Virus record (IMG/VR): IMGVR_UViG_3300049597_000029
Location: 1 to 20,109 of that record
Reading direction: 5' to 3' (one strand)
DNA from: a virus
DNA length: 20,109 nt
The number at the start of each line of letters is the position of its first letter. Within the stretch, counting starts at the first letter, position 1. The notes beneath the pieces are model-generated. The model searched no databases. It was given only the letters and a program-made list of their open reading frames with translations, and had not been told where the DNA came from. This document shows, piece by piece, positions 1 to 9,322 of this stretch. The translations under genes were made by a program, and so were the position numbers.

Positions 1-792
1 GCATGGTGCAATGAGGCTAATGAGTTATACTATGATGACTTCACTCAGTTGAACATGAGGACAGAGGGTAAGCTAATCTTTGACTACAACCCATCTGAGT
101 CTAACTCATGGCTGTATGAACTTCCATCTGATGAGTCAATACTAATCAAGTCAACCTACAAGGACAACCCATTTCTGCCTGAGTCTATTAAGAAACAGAT
201 TGAGGACTTGAAACGAACCGATGAGGCACAGTATCAAATCTATGCATTAGGGGAGAAGGCTATCTCCAAGAGTAACATCTACTCCAATTGGACATTTGTC
301 AAGCACCGCCCGGCTAAGTTCACATCCTTTGTCTATGGCCTTGACTTTGGATACAATCACCCCACTGCATTGGTTAGGGTATATTGGAGAGATAAGGATC
401 TATACATTGAGCCTGTAATCTATGAGAGTTACTTGACTACCACTGACCTCATAGCAAGGATGGATCAGTTAGGCATTGAAAAAAGCATCAACATCCTTGC
501 TGACTATTCAAGGCCAGAAATCATTGCTGAGATAGACAGAGCAGGTTACTATATTGAAAATGCTAATAAGGTAGTCAAGCAAGGTATTAACAACATCAAG
601 TCCTTTGGTATATTCTGTGAAGATCATCCTCAACTTAAGAAGGAGTATGAGAATTACAAGTGGAAAAAGATAGGTGATACAATTACAGATGAGCCTGTCA
701 AGTTATGGGATGATGCAATGGATGCCATCCGATATGCTGCCACTCATATCAAGGAGGAATACTTTACAGATGATTCATATATATCCTTCTAA
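1..792 (+). CDS. terL: Terminase large subunit, C-terminal part (cut by window edge)
   Basis: This is the DNA-packaging motor subunit that pumps phage DNA into the prohead and cuts the concatemer. The frame is open from base 1, so the ATG at 49 is internal and the ATPase (Walker) half lies outside the window. The visible 263 residues hold the end of the ATPase domain (NPSES..W around base 92) and the RNase H-like nuclease. Candidate metal ligands are the Asp in GLDFGYNHP (codon at 343), the Asp in ILADYSRPE (502) and the Asp cluster in WDDAMDAIRYA (709-723). That pattern resembles the PBSX/T4-type terminase nuclease. Glu codons are mainly GAG (16 of 22 counted). The next gene starts 29 bases downstream behind the repeated TACAATATAGGT element. 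The family call is secure; the subfamily is inferred. Confidence 0.9.
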   Translation, partial: AWCNEANELYYDDFTQLNMRTEGKLIFDYNPSESNSWLYELPSDESILIKSTYKDNPFLPESIKKQIEDLKRTDEAQYQIYALGEKAISKSNIYSNWTFVKHRPAKFTSFVYGLDFGYNHPTALVRVYWRDKDLYIEPVIYESYLTTTDLIARMDQLGIEKSINILADYSRPEIIAEIDRAGYYIENANKVVKQGINNIKSFGIFCEDHPQLKKEYENYKWKKIGDTITDEPVKLWDDAMDAIRYAATHIKEEYFTDDSYISF

Positions 793-809
793 CAGGATAG
801 CAATCTAAA

Positions 810-821
810 TACAATATAGGT
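810..821 (+). promoter_or_regulatory. Repeated TACAATATAGGT element, copy 1
   Basis: This 12-base element sits directly against the ATG at 822. The same element occurs at 8104, 12105 and 14679, each time with no base between it and an ATG. TACAAT resembles a -10 hexamer, and a start 7 bases downstream would fall on the A of ATG. I therefore read it as a probable late promoter giving leaderless mRNA. A translation-initiation signal is the alternative. No shared -35 box is visible. Confidence 0.5.
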
Positions 822-2321
822 ATGGCAATGACAATCATAGCAGAACCTCAAGATTTCACTCCTGCTTACAATGAGTGCAAGTTCATAGTTAACTCAACTA
901 ATGTCAACAATGATGGCTTCCGATATATCTTTGAGATATTTGAGTCAGGCACATCAAACAGGATAGGATACTACAAGGCACTGCCTACCTATGGCACAGG
1001 ATATGGGGAGCAGGACTTGAGCAAGCTATTGAGCAACATGGTAAGCTATGACTTCAATCCCACAATCACAACCTTTTATGATGCGGCTAACTCATATTAC
1101 AAGTTTGATGTTAAGATAGGTGAGGAGTATATCTACACATTATCTTACACAGCTTCATTGGTGAACAATGGAGGCAATGTTCGTATCACAGCAACGCATG
1201 CCTTTCAAGTTGGTGATCAGATAAACATAACACAGGCAGACTTAGGTGTGGCCAACCCGGGAGTGGAAGGATTGCACACAGTGATTTCAATCACAGGTAC
1301 AACCAACTTCACTATCAATGCGCTATGGTCAGAGGTAACAGATGCAACCATCAATGGGAGTATCAAGTATGCTGACAACAGGAAGGATATTAACCTCAAT
1401 GAAATTAGCACCTTAGATAAGTATGTATTCAATGGAGCTATTCCTTGGATAGATATGCCATTCTATAATCAGACTGACTACACACTTGATAACACATCTG
1501 GATTGTGGCTCACTGACCAACCTTTGAACTTTACATGTACACTTGGTCAGGACTTATGGCTCAACTTCAAGGATGTAGGCATAGCACTTAACAAGAGGGT
1601 GTACTTTATTAATGATGACGGGGATGTGTTCTACAAGTCAGTGAGTGGAGTTGAATATATAAAAGGCGTGGCAGTTGGCCCTAATAACTATGGCTCACTT
1701 ACCTTAGTGAGTGGCACTGCTCCACTTGTAAAACAAGATACTAAGTGGTACACAGTAACTTATCGAGATGGCTCTCCAGGCTTCATTGACCCTAAGTCAG
1801 TGAGTTACAAGGTGAACATAGATACAAGGACATTAATCTCTGAGAGTCATATCTTATTCTTAGATAGGATGGGCTCATGGGGTAGCTTTGCCTTCCAACT
1901 TAAGAGCTATGAGAAGGGCACTATCAAGAGGGATACATACAACAAGGATGTCCCGGGATATGTTACCTCATCTCAATGGAAGTACAAAACTTATGAACAA
2001 GGTCAAGTTAATTTCAACACTCAAGTAGTTAAGACATACGACCTCAACACTAACTGGATGAGTGAGGCAGAGGGTACATACTTTCAGCAGTTGTTAACTT
2101 CTCCACAAACCTATGTTAAAAACGTAGTGTATCGTATTACAGAGGACTTGGATAACCTTTATGATGAGAGTGGATGTATCATACATGTCCCTGAGTCAAC
2201 TGAGTATGTGAGCTGTAATGTACTTAACACAAACTTTGAAGTATATAAGCAACGCAACAACAACCTAATAAAGCAGTCAATACAAGTAAGGTTATCTAAT
2301 AACGACATAATCAATGGTTAA
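822..2321 (+). CDS. Tail tip / baseplate protein
   Basis: A 499-residue protein, rich in Thr, Asn and aromatic residues and predicted to be mostly beta. It is placed between the terminase and a larger baseplate-like protein, ahead of the tape measure. This position and composition suit a distal-tail or tail-tip structural protein; I recognise no enzymatic motif. Residues about 113-184 look like an inserted small beta domain of the type ATHAFQVGDQINI ... HTVISITGTTNFTI, a pattern common in phage tail and adhesion proteins. The end (about 400-499) resumes an ordinary tail-protein fold. The start at 822 is preferred over the ATG at 828 because the repeated 12-base element abuts it. The stop overlaps the next gene by 8 bases, so the two are probably translated together. 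Confidence 0.6.
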   Translation: MAMTIIAEPQDFTPAYNECKFIVNSTNVNNDGFRYIFEIFESGTSNRIGYYKALPTYGTGYGEQDLSKLLSNMVSYDFNPTITTFYDAANSYYKFDVKIGEEYIYTLSYTASLVNNGGNVRITATHAFQVGDQINITQADLGVANPGVEGLHTVISITGTTNFTINALWSEVTDATINGSIKYADNRKDINLNEISTLDKYVFNGAIPWIDMPFYNQTDYTLDNTSGLWLTDQPLNFTCTLGQDLWLNFKDVGIALNKRVYFINDDGDVFYKSVSGVEYIKGVAVGPNNYGSLTLVSGTAPLVKQDTKWYTVTYRDGSPGFIDPKSVSYKVNIDTRTLISESHILFLDRMGSWGSFAFQLKSYEKGTIKRDTYNKDVPGYVTSSQWKYKTYEQGQVNFNTQVVKTYDLNTNWMSEAEGTYFQQLLTSPQTYVKNVVYRITEDLDNLYDESGCIIHVPESTEYVSCNVLNTNFEVYKQRNNNLIKQSIQVRLSNNDIING

Positions 2322-5100
2322 GATAATACTTGAGACAGGAGTCTTAGATGTATCTGAGAAGACTAATTTTCCTATCACGTTTAATGTGGGAGATATTAGA
2401 GACCTTTCTGCAAGGAAGGGAACGTTCTCTAAGAACATCACACTTGAAGGCACTAAGAACAACCATGAGCTATTAGGTCACTACTATGATGTGAATATTC
2501 AGGCAGGAACATTTAACATCAACACGTTGACTCGATGTCAAGTGATACAGAATGGAGTGCCTATCTTAGATGATGCATTATTGCAGTTGGTAAGTGTCAA
2601 CAAGGCACAATATACTAATGCTTATGAGGAGGAGGTTAACTATACTGTATTGATTAAGGATAGCAGAGCTGAGTTTTTTAGTGCTATCACTAATGCTAAT
2701 CTTGATGACTTAGATTTCTCAGACTTAGATCATACATTCTCATCAACTGATATAGCAGCTACATTCAGCAACACTGTAACAGATGGATATAAGTACGTAA
2801 TGCCATATTGCACAGGCACTAATGTCTATCAAGCTAATGAGTTCAAACCTGCTATCTATGCTCAGACTTACTTTGATAGGATATTCAGTAACGCTGGATT
2901 CACTTACACATGGGCAGGATTAACAGATGCTCACTTTGATAAATTGTTAATACCTTACAATGGGGATGTTAATAACTTTGATTACAATGACTATAGAGTT
3001 GAGGCCACTAACACATGGACAACAAGTTATGTACAGCCTACAGGTTTAAACTATACATTCCAAGAGGATATTGACTCTGGATGGACAGAGATAGTTGATG
3101 CACAATCTTTATTCAATCCTACTAATGGAGAGTACAGCTCACCATTTAGTATCAATCCTTTGGCAGGTGAACATTACACTTATCAATTACAGATTGGAGG
3201 TAGCATTATCCTTGATAATAATAGTGGTGGTAATGCTGTCCTTGAGTATATCGTAGGTGGATACATAGTTAAAAATAAATATAGAGTTTTTGCTGAGATA
3301 TTTGTACAAGGATATGGCAACTTGAAAGTATATGGCACAACAAGTGGAGTAGCTTACTATCCTGCGGCATCACCATTACCAACGGGTAATACTACTATAT
3401 TGACCTTTGTTGAGTCTCTTAGTATTCCATCCTTAGTCAGTGCAGTTGGTGTGCCTATAGATGCAACCGATATACAGATCCTATCAATAGGTGTAGATGT
3501 GATTCAGACCTATGGTAGTGCTAACAGTAATGGAGCAAATATCTGGATTGCAGCAGGTGGCGGTTTCACTCCTGTTGATGTTAATGTTGTGCTTGACTTA
3601 GTATCTATCAACATGGTGATATTGCCAAGCAATAATGTGCAGACTACAGGAGGTACTCTAATCATGAATTCTTATGTACCTGTTGAGATTAAGCAATCTG
3701 ATTTTGTCAAGTCAATATTTCAGATGTACAACTTATATGTTGAGCAAGATATTGACAACCCATACAATCTCATACTAAGACATCGAGATGAGTATTACGA
3801 CTCAGGAGCTGAGAAGGATTGGAGTCAGAAGTTAGCTAAGGATAAGGCTCAGGACTTAATGTTCCTTCCAGATGTAACTAAGAAAAAACTTAAGCTCACC
3901 TATGCACCGGATGAGGATACCCCCAATGTGTTATACACACAAGCTACAGGAGAGATTTATGGTCAGATAGAATACACCTTTGACAATGAATATGTTAAGG
4001 ATGTTGATACTAAGGAGTTATTATTCTCACCTACTCCTGTGGAGAAAACATTATTTGGAGCTTATGTTCCTTCGATAAATGGAGCTGCACCTAACACTAA
4101 CATCCGCATATTGTATGATGGAGGATTAGGTACATGCCAACCTTTTGACATCATAGATTTTGGCACAACAGGTGAGATAGGCTTGACTGACTATCCTATG
4201 ATTGGTCATTTCAATAATCCATTGTATCCTACATTTGATATTAACTTTGGCACGAATGATTACTACTTTTATGAGGTAGGAAGTTTGACAGCTAACAACC
4301 TCTATAACTTATATTGGAGAAGGACTGTTAATCAAATCAATGTAGGCAAAATGTTGATAGGTTACTTTGACTTGAATGAGGTTGATATACAATCTTTAAA
4401 GCTCAATGATAAGATATACATTGACAATTCATGGTGGAATATAAACAAGATTCAAGATTATAACGCTAATAACAACAGCCTCACAAAGGTGGAGTTAATA
4501 AGCATTGATACTGAGATTGACTTAGCACCTTATAAGACTGCAGGCGGCAAGCCTATTGGAGATACTATTGTGGCAATTGGTAATGCGGAGGTATTCAAGA
4601 AGAGTGCTCAAGTTAACAATGTAGTTGTGCCCGGCTCAGATGTTCTAATCTTTGGTAAGGGAAATGCTGTGAGTCCGGGTGTTAAGGGAGTAGTGATAGG
4701 TGATGGCCAGATACTTGAGAAGGATGGAATGGTAGTGTCTAACTTGACTGTGACTGAGAGTATCAATGGAGCTCCTGTTGTTCCTTATAAGAAGTATGTT
4801 GCTTTGATTAGTCAGACAGGAACTAATGACCCTACATTATCCATACTTGAGAATACAATAGGTGATATAGTTTGGACTCGTGCAGCAGGAGGAGTATATC
4901 AAGGTGTATTGTTCAATGCTTTTATTGATGACTTTAAGACTTATGTGAACATACAACAAAACTTACAGAATTTAGGTGGTGTTAATTACATTACTTGGTT
5001 TGATGGAAGTACAATACAGATTGATACATTAGATGCAACTTTTACATCAAATGACACATTATTACTTTACACAACTATTGAAATAAGATATTATGAATGA
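2314..5100 (+). CDS. Large baseplate / tail hub-like structural protein
   Basis: A 928-residue structural protein directly upstream of the tape measure, the largest in the window. The N-terminus (about 1-110) reads like a tail-hub entry domain (DVSEKTNFPITFNVGDIRDLSARKGTFSKNI). The middle is long and beta-rich. Around residues 770-810 there is a short turn-rich stretch (FGKGNAVSPGVKGVVIGDG) that resembles the stacked repeats of YadA-type heads or beta-helices. From about 826 to the end is a separate domain beginning YKKYVALISQTGTNDPT, which I recall from Bacteroidota phage tail proteins. The gene overlaps its neighbour on each side by 8 bases. A tail-hub or baseplate-wedge role is inferred from order and composition; adhesive activity of the C-terminus is possible. 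Confidence 0.55.
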   Translation: MVKIILETGVLDVSEKTNFPITFNVGDIRDLSARKGTFSKNITLEGTKNNHELLGHYYDVNIQAGTFNINTLTRCQVIQNGVPILDDALLQLVSVNKAQYTNAYEEEVNYTVLIKDSRAEFFSAITNANLDDLDFSDLDHTFSSTDIAATFSNTVTDGYKYVMPYCTGTNVYQANEFKPAIYAQTYFDRIFSNAGFTYTWAGLTDAHFDKLLIPYNGDVNNFDYNDYRVEATNTWTTSYVQPTGLNYTFQEDIDSGWTEIVDAQSLFNPTNGEYSSPFSINPLAGEHYTYQLQIGGSIILDNNSGGNAVLEYIVGGYIVKNKYRVFAEIFVQGYGNLKVYGTTSGVAYYPAASPLPTGNTTILTFVESLSIPSLVSAVGVPIDATDIQILSIGVDVIQTYGSANSNGANIWIAAGGGFTPVDVNVVLDLVSINMVILPSNNVQTTGGTLIMNSYVPVEIKQSDFVKSIFQMYNLYVEQDIDNPYNLILRHRDEYYDSGAEKDWSQKLAKDKAQDLMFLPDVTKKKLKLTYAPDEDTPNVLYTQATGEIYGQIEYTFDNEYVKDVDTKELLFSPTPVEKTLFGAYVPSINGAAPNTNIRILYDGGLGTCQPFDIIDFGTTGEIGLTDYPMIGHFNNPLYPTFDINFGTNDYYFYEVGSLTANNLYNLYWRRTVNQINVGKMLIGYFDLNEVDIQSLKLNDKIYIDNSWWNINKIQDYNANNNSLTKVELISIDTEIDLAPYKTAGGKPIGDTIVAIGNAEVFKKSAQVNNVVVPGSDVLIFGKGNAVSPGVKGVVIGDGQILEKDGMVVSNLTVTESINGAPVVPYKKYVALISQTGTNDPTLSILENTIGDIVWTRAAGGVYQGVLFNAFIDDFKTYVNIQQNLQNLGGVNYITWFDGSTIQIDTLDATFTSNDTLLLYTTIEIRYYE

Positions 5101-7654
5101 AGTTGAAATACCATTAAAGATAACCGGCATTGGTGCAATCAAAGCTGAATTAAGAGAACTCAAAGGAGCTATTGCAGATGCAACTGATCCAGAACAGATT
5201 GCACAACTTGCCGCAAAGGCTGGGGAGTTGAAAGATCAACTTGCAGATGCTAATGATGCGGTCAATGTATTTGCATCTGGTTCAAAGTTTGAACAGGTGA
5301 GCAACTCATTAGGAGGTATTAAGGACTCATTGATGAGCTTAGACTTTGAGGAGGCTCAACAGAAGGCAGAGGTATTTAAAAATGTGATAGGTAAGATAAA
5401 CCCTGGAGATATATCTAAGGGGTTTAAAGCATTCACAGGTGTGATACAAACAATGGGAGGAGCATTCGTAAAATTAGGAATGCAGATACTTGCTAACCCT
5501 ATATTCTTATTAGTTGCTGTGATAGTTGCTATTGTAGCAGCTATTGCTATATTTTTAAACAAGATAGGTGTCCTTGATAAGGTGTTAAAACTTTTGATGT
5601 TGCCTATCACTGCAATCATTGAAGGCTTTAAGATGTTAACAGATTGGATGGGTTTAACAGATAATGCAGCTCAAGAGAATGCAGAGGCTGTTAAGGCAGC
5701 ATCAGAATCAAACATTAAAGCTATTGAGGCAGAGATGTCAGCAAGGAAGGGTTTATATAACGTAACAAAAGACCTAAGCAATGAGGAGATAAGTGCTATT
5801 GAAGAGCAGCTTGGAGTGAGCATTGATAGATTTGCCACTATGGAAGAGTTGGCAATTGAGGAGGAGCAAAGAAAGCAAGAGCAAAGGCAGGCTGATATGG
5901 CTGCAATGGAGGAGTTAGATGAGATGGATGAGGAGCAAACTAAAAGATATTTACAACTTAAAGATGATGAGGCTAAGGCTATCAATAGAATTAATGAGTT
6001 AGCTATTCAACAAGCAAGGAATAGAAAAAAATTAGCAGAGGACATTGATAAGCAGCTTGCCATGTTGAGTGCAAAACAAATTAAAAATGAAGCTGAAAGG
6101 TCAAAGGCAATACTTGACATCCAAGAGAAGGAGGCTATTGCTAAGCTCCAAGCTCAAAGGAGAGAGGCTGCCAGGTTAGATGATTTTGAAACAGTGGCTA
6201 AAATAGATAAGTTAATTTTACTTACACAACAGGACTTCCAGAGACAAAGATTAGAAATTACAAACAAAGGTAATACAGCAGTATCTAAGGTTACTACAAC
6301 AAGCACAACTAACACTAATAAAGAGGTAGAGTCAGCTCAAGATAAGCATCTCAAGGAGATGAGAATTAAACATAAAAAAGCTGAGGATGATGCAAGGGCA
6401 GCAGGTGCTACTGAGTTTGAATTAGCTCAGCTCAAGATTAACCAATTGAAGGAGGAGAGGACAGAGATTGAAAACCTTAATCTTAAAAAGACTAAAATCT
6501 TTAAGAGTGAACTTGAGAGAGGTGCAGCAGTATCAGATATGACTGCTAAGATTGTTGAGGCAGAGAAAAAATTGGAGCAAGATAGACAGCAGATAGCTGA
6601 CCAAAATGCAGTGGCTCGAATTAAAACTATGTTACTTGAGGAGCAAGATGCTACTAAGAAACTTGAGTTACAAAAGACCTTGATTGAGGAAGAGAGAAAA
6701 ATAAAAGTAACAGATAAGAAATTGACAGATGAGCAAATTAAAGAGATTAATGCTCAGGCTGTTGTAGATACTAAGGCAGTGGCAGACCAAATTACTGCTA
6801 TTGAGGTAGATAAAAATCAAAAGATTTTAGCAGCTGCTCAACTTGTAGCTGAGACTCAACTATCACAGGCACAGTTTAATGCTGAGAGAGAGGCTATAAC
6901 AGCAGACCAAAAGATTGCAGCTGCAGATGATTTATACAATAAGCAACTTGAGGTATTAGATGCTCAACAAGTAGCTGAGCTTGCTGCATTAGATTTAACA
7001 GAGGCACAAAAAGAGTCAATCAAAGAGAAGTATAGACAGGCTGCTATTGTAGCAGAAGAGACTAAGGCTAATAAAATCAATGAGATAGAGGCTGCTCAGA
7101 TAGCTCAAGGACTTGAATACGCAACTATGGGAGTCCAAGCTACTCAACAACTTACTGAGTTATTCTTTGCATTCCGTAAACGTAAACTCAAAGAAGGTAC
7201 AGCAGAGGCAGAGAAAGCTGCGAAGCAAGAGTTTTTAATACAAAAGGGGTTTAACTTAGGTATGGCAGTCATTGATGGAGCTAAGGCCATTACATCAATT
7301 CTTGCTCAGTATCCTAAGTTTGATGGAGGCTTTGCTATGGCAGCAGCTCTTGCATCTGCAGGGATAGCATCTGCTGTGAACATTGGTAAGATAGCATCTG
7401 CTCAATTCACAGGTGGAGGTGGAGCACCTACTGCTCCTGATATACCTACAGGTGGATTTGATACTCAGACATCAACAGGTGGAATGGCAACTCCATCAGT
7501 TAGTCTATTCGGTCAAGGCAATCAACTCAATAATGTAGGTGGAGAGGGAGCACAGCAAGGTCAGACTATCACAGTCAATGCTATAGTGAGTGAGACTGAG
7601 ATGACTGATACACAGAACAAAATTAATAAGATACAAAAGAACGCAGAACTATGA
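5093..7654 (+). CDS. Tape measure protein
   Basis: An 853-residue tape measure that fixes tail length and is ejected through the tail during DNA entry. It shows the classic plan. Residues 10-100 form an Ala/Glu/Lys-rich helical region. A very hydrophobic stretch at about 136-156 (FLLVAVIVAIVAAIAIFL) is a likely membrane-inserting segment. About 190-670 is a long coiled coil rich in K, E, Q and A. A second hydrophobic/Ala segment lies at about 705-770, followed by a Gly-rich tail (FTGGGGAPTAPD). With the usual rule of about 0.15 nm per residue, the tail would be near 125-130 nm, consistent with a siphovirus. It overlaps both neighbours (8 and 4 bases). No peptidase or lysozyme domain was seen in it. 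Confidence 0.9.
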   Translation: MNEVEIPLKITGIGAIKAELRELKGAIADATDPEQIAQLAAKAGELKDQLADANDAVNVFASGSKFEQVSNSLGGIKDSLMSLDFEEAQQKAEVFKNVIGKINPGDISKGFKAFTGVIQTMGGAFVKLGMQILANPIFLLVAVIVAIVAAIAIFLNKIGVLDKVLKLLMLPITAIIEGFKMLTDWMGLTDNAAQENAEAVKAASESNIKAIEAEMSARKGLYNVTKDLSNEEISAIEEQLGVSIDRFATMEELAIEEEQRKQEQRQADMAAMEELDEMDEEQTKRYLQLKDDEAKAINRINELAIQQARNRKKLAEDIDKQLAMLSAKQIKNEAERSKAILDIQEKEAIAKLQAQRREAARLDDFETVAKIDKLILLTQQDFQRQRLEITNKGNTAVSKVTTTSTTNTNKEVESAQDKHLKEMRIKHKKAEDDARAAGATEFELAQLKINQLKEERTEIENLNLKKTKIFKSELERGAAVSDMTAKIVEAEKKLEQDRQQIADQNAVARIKTMLLEEQDATKKLELQKTLIEEERKIKVTDKKLTDEQIKEINAQAVVDTKAVADQITAIEVDKNQKILAAAQLVAETQLSQAQFNAEREAITADQKIAAADDLYNKQLEVLDAQQVAELAALDLTEAQKESIKEKYRQAAIVAEETKANKINEIEAAQIAQGLEYATMGVQATQQLTELFFAFRKRKLKEGTAEAEKAAKQEFLIQKGFNLGMAVIDGAKAITSILAQYPKFDGGFAMAAALASAGIASAVNIGKIASAQFTGGGGAPTAPDIPTGGFDTQTSTGGMATPSVSLFGQGNQLNNVGGEGAQQGQTITVNAIVSETEMTDTQNKINKIQKNAEL

Positions 7655-8097
7655 CAAGTTATCAAGCATTAATCAACAAGATAGAGGCATTTTATAACTC
7701 ACATCTACAGGTAAAAAAAGTAGGCAGCGACTTTGTGGAGCAGTTACCTAACTTTGCGACAAAGGATGAGAAATATCCTCTTGTGTTTATAGCACCTATC
7801 ACAGCTATAGCAACTGAGAACACTAATACAATGAGCTTAGAGATAACCTGCCTTGACATTATACAGAAGGATAGAGCTAATATCACTGTAATACTCTCAG
7901 ACTGCCATCAAATATTGGTTGACTTAGTAAACTATTTTACTTTCAGTGATGACTATAGCTTTGATGTATTAGGACAACCTGCCATAGTGCCATTGAATAA
8001 TCAAGTGTTAGACTATGCAGCAGGGTGGGTTATGACCTTAGATGTTGATATGAGTAATTGGACAGATTGCCAAGTTCCTATTATAACAGAATCATAA
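7651..8097 (+). CDS. Small tail-associated protein, possibly tail terminator
   Basis: A 148-residue protein overlapping the tape measure stop by 4 bases (ATGA), so translation is probably coupled. Mixed alpha/beta: an N-terminal helix (YQALINKIEAFYNSHLQVKKVG), a strand segment ending YPLVFIAP, then paired strands and a central helix (SDCHQILVDLVNYF). The C-terminus reads WVMTLDVDMSNWTDCQVPI. This size and fold order recall tail-terminator or tail-completion proteins, but those usually lie between the head genes and the tail tube. The assignment rests on context and general look only. It could equally be a tape-measure partner at the tail tip. Confidence 0.45.
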   Translation: MTSYQALINKIEAFYNSHLQVKKVGSDFVEQLPNFATKDEKYPLVFIAPITAIATENTNTMSLEITCLDIIQKDRANITVILSDCHQILVDLVNYFTFSDDYSFDVLGQPAIVPLNNQVLDYAAGWVMTLDVDMSNWTDCQVPIITES

Positions 8098-8103
8098 GTT
8101 AAT

Positions 8104-8115
8104 TACAATATAGGT
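8104..8115 (+). promoter_or_regulatory. Repeated TACAATATAGGT element, copy 2
   Basis: An exact copy of the element at 810, again directly abutting the ATG (8116) of the tail fibre gene, in an 18-base gap. It would start a separate transcript for the fibre cassette if it is a promoter. Confidence 0.5.
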
Positions 8116-9321
8116 ATGGCTATCAATAGACAGAAAATATCTCAGATGACTCCCAAGGGGTCAGACCTTGATGCGACTGACTTACTTGAAGTAAGTGTTG
8201 ACACTGGCTCAGGATATGAGACACGTTCTATCACAGGGGCTGAGGTCTTTGGTGGTGTGAGTGGTACATACGTTCCTTACACAGGAGCAACTCAAGATGT
8301 TGACTTAGGTGAGTTTGAACTCAAGGCAGGACAGCTAACATTAGACACCTCACCAACGGGCACAGCAGCAGTTGGTACTACAAGATGGAATAATACATTA
8401 GGCAGTTCAGAAACAACCTTGAAGGGTGGCTCTGTTATTCTTAAGAATGGTGTTGATTTAGTTGCAAGAGTAGTGAACAAGGTAACACCTAATGCTACAC
8501 TAACTAAGGCTGCTTATCAAGCTGTTAGAGTAACAGGTGCTCAAGGTCAAAGATTAGCTGTAGCTTATGCCCAAGCGAATAATGATAATAATTCAGCAGA
8601 TACAATCGGACTTGTTACAGAAACCATTGCAACAAATCAAGAGGGATTTATTATAACAGTTGGACAACTTGAAGAAATAAATACAACAGGTAGTTTACAA
8701 GGTGAATCGTGGTCAGATGGCGATGTTCTTTATTTATCTTCTGTAACTCCGGGAGCAATAACAAACATTAAACCAACGGCAGCAACTGCTCATCTTGTAG
8801 TGATAGGTTATGTTGAGTATGCTCATGTAAATCATGGTAAGATTTATGTCAAAATAATGAACGGTTGGGAGCTTGATGAGTTGCATAATGTTTACATTAA
8901 CACAGGCACGCTTGCTAACAATGATGCCTTGATATATGAAAGCTCTACTCAGCTATGGAAAAATAAAACTATTGCAACAGCATTAGGATATACACCTGCT
9001 TCATATACGCCCCGAGTTCAAAGTTTAAGTAGCGCAGCAACGGTCACACCAACTAATCTTAATGATATAGTTATAATAGTAGCACAATCCGCAGCACTTG
9101 CCCTGGCAAATCCAACAGGCACATGGGATCAAGGTCAACCTTTAATGATTAGAATAAAAGACAATGGAACGGCAAGGGCAATTACTTACGATACTAACTA
9201 CCGAGCAATAGGGGTTACATTACCTACTACAACGGTTATAAGCAAAACAACTTATTTAGGTTTAATTTATAACGCAACTGACACTAAGTGGGATGTAATC
9301 GGAGTAACAACAGAAGCATAA
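8116..9321 (+). CDS. Tail fibre protein
   Basis: A 401-residue fibre-like protein. The N-terminus (MAINRQKISQMTPKGSDLDATDLLEV) and the segment TYVPYTGATQDVDLGEFELKAG at about 51-72 are typical of Bacteroidota phage fibres and probably attach to the tail tip. About 75-255 is a beta-rich shaft/collar domain (TTRWNNTLGSSETTLKGG, GLVTETIATNQEGFIITVG, SWSDGDVLYLSS). From about 256, ELHNVYINTGTLANNDALIYES..LWKN is another motif common in phage fibres. The last 100 residues (RVQSLSSAATVTPTNLNDIVII) form a separate tip domain. Glu codons turn from mixed to mainly GAA within the second half, as in the next two genes, which hints at exchanged 3' sequence. The receptor is unknown. Confidence 0.75.
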   Translation: MAINRQKISQMTPKGSDLDATDLLEVSVDTGSGYETRSITGAEVFGGVSGTYVPYTGATQDVDLGEFELKAGQLTLDTSPTGTAAVGTTRWNNTLGSSETTLKGGSVILKNGVDLVARVVNKVTPNATLTKAAYQAVRVTGAQGQRLAVAYAQANNDNNSADTIGLVTETIATNQEGFIITVGQLEEINTTGSLQGESWSDGDVLYLSSVTPGAITNIKPTAATAHLVVIGYVEYAHVNHGKIYVKIMNGWELDELHNVYINTGTLANNDALIYESSTQLWKNKTIATALGYTPASYTPRVQSLSSAATVTPTNLNDIVIIVAQSAALALANPTGTWDQGQPLMIRIKDNGTARAITYDTNYRAIGVTLPTTTVISKTTYLGLIYNATDTKWDVIGVTTEA

Positions 9322-9322
9322 G

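Noticed and set aside
49-51. ATG at 49 as start of the terminase
   Set aside because: The frame is open to base 1 and the residues before it (NEANELYYDDFTQLN) continue the terminase domain, so it is internal.
5356-5985. Minus-strand open frames under the tape measure
   Set aside because: They are antisense to a clear coding gene, rich in Ser/Cys/Ile from complementing Ala/Glu/Lys codons, and lack recognisable domains.
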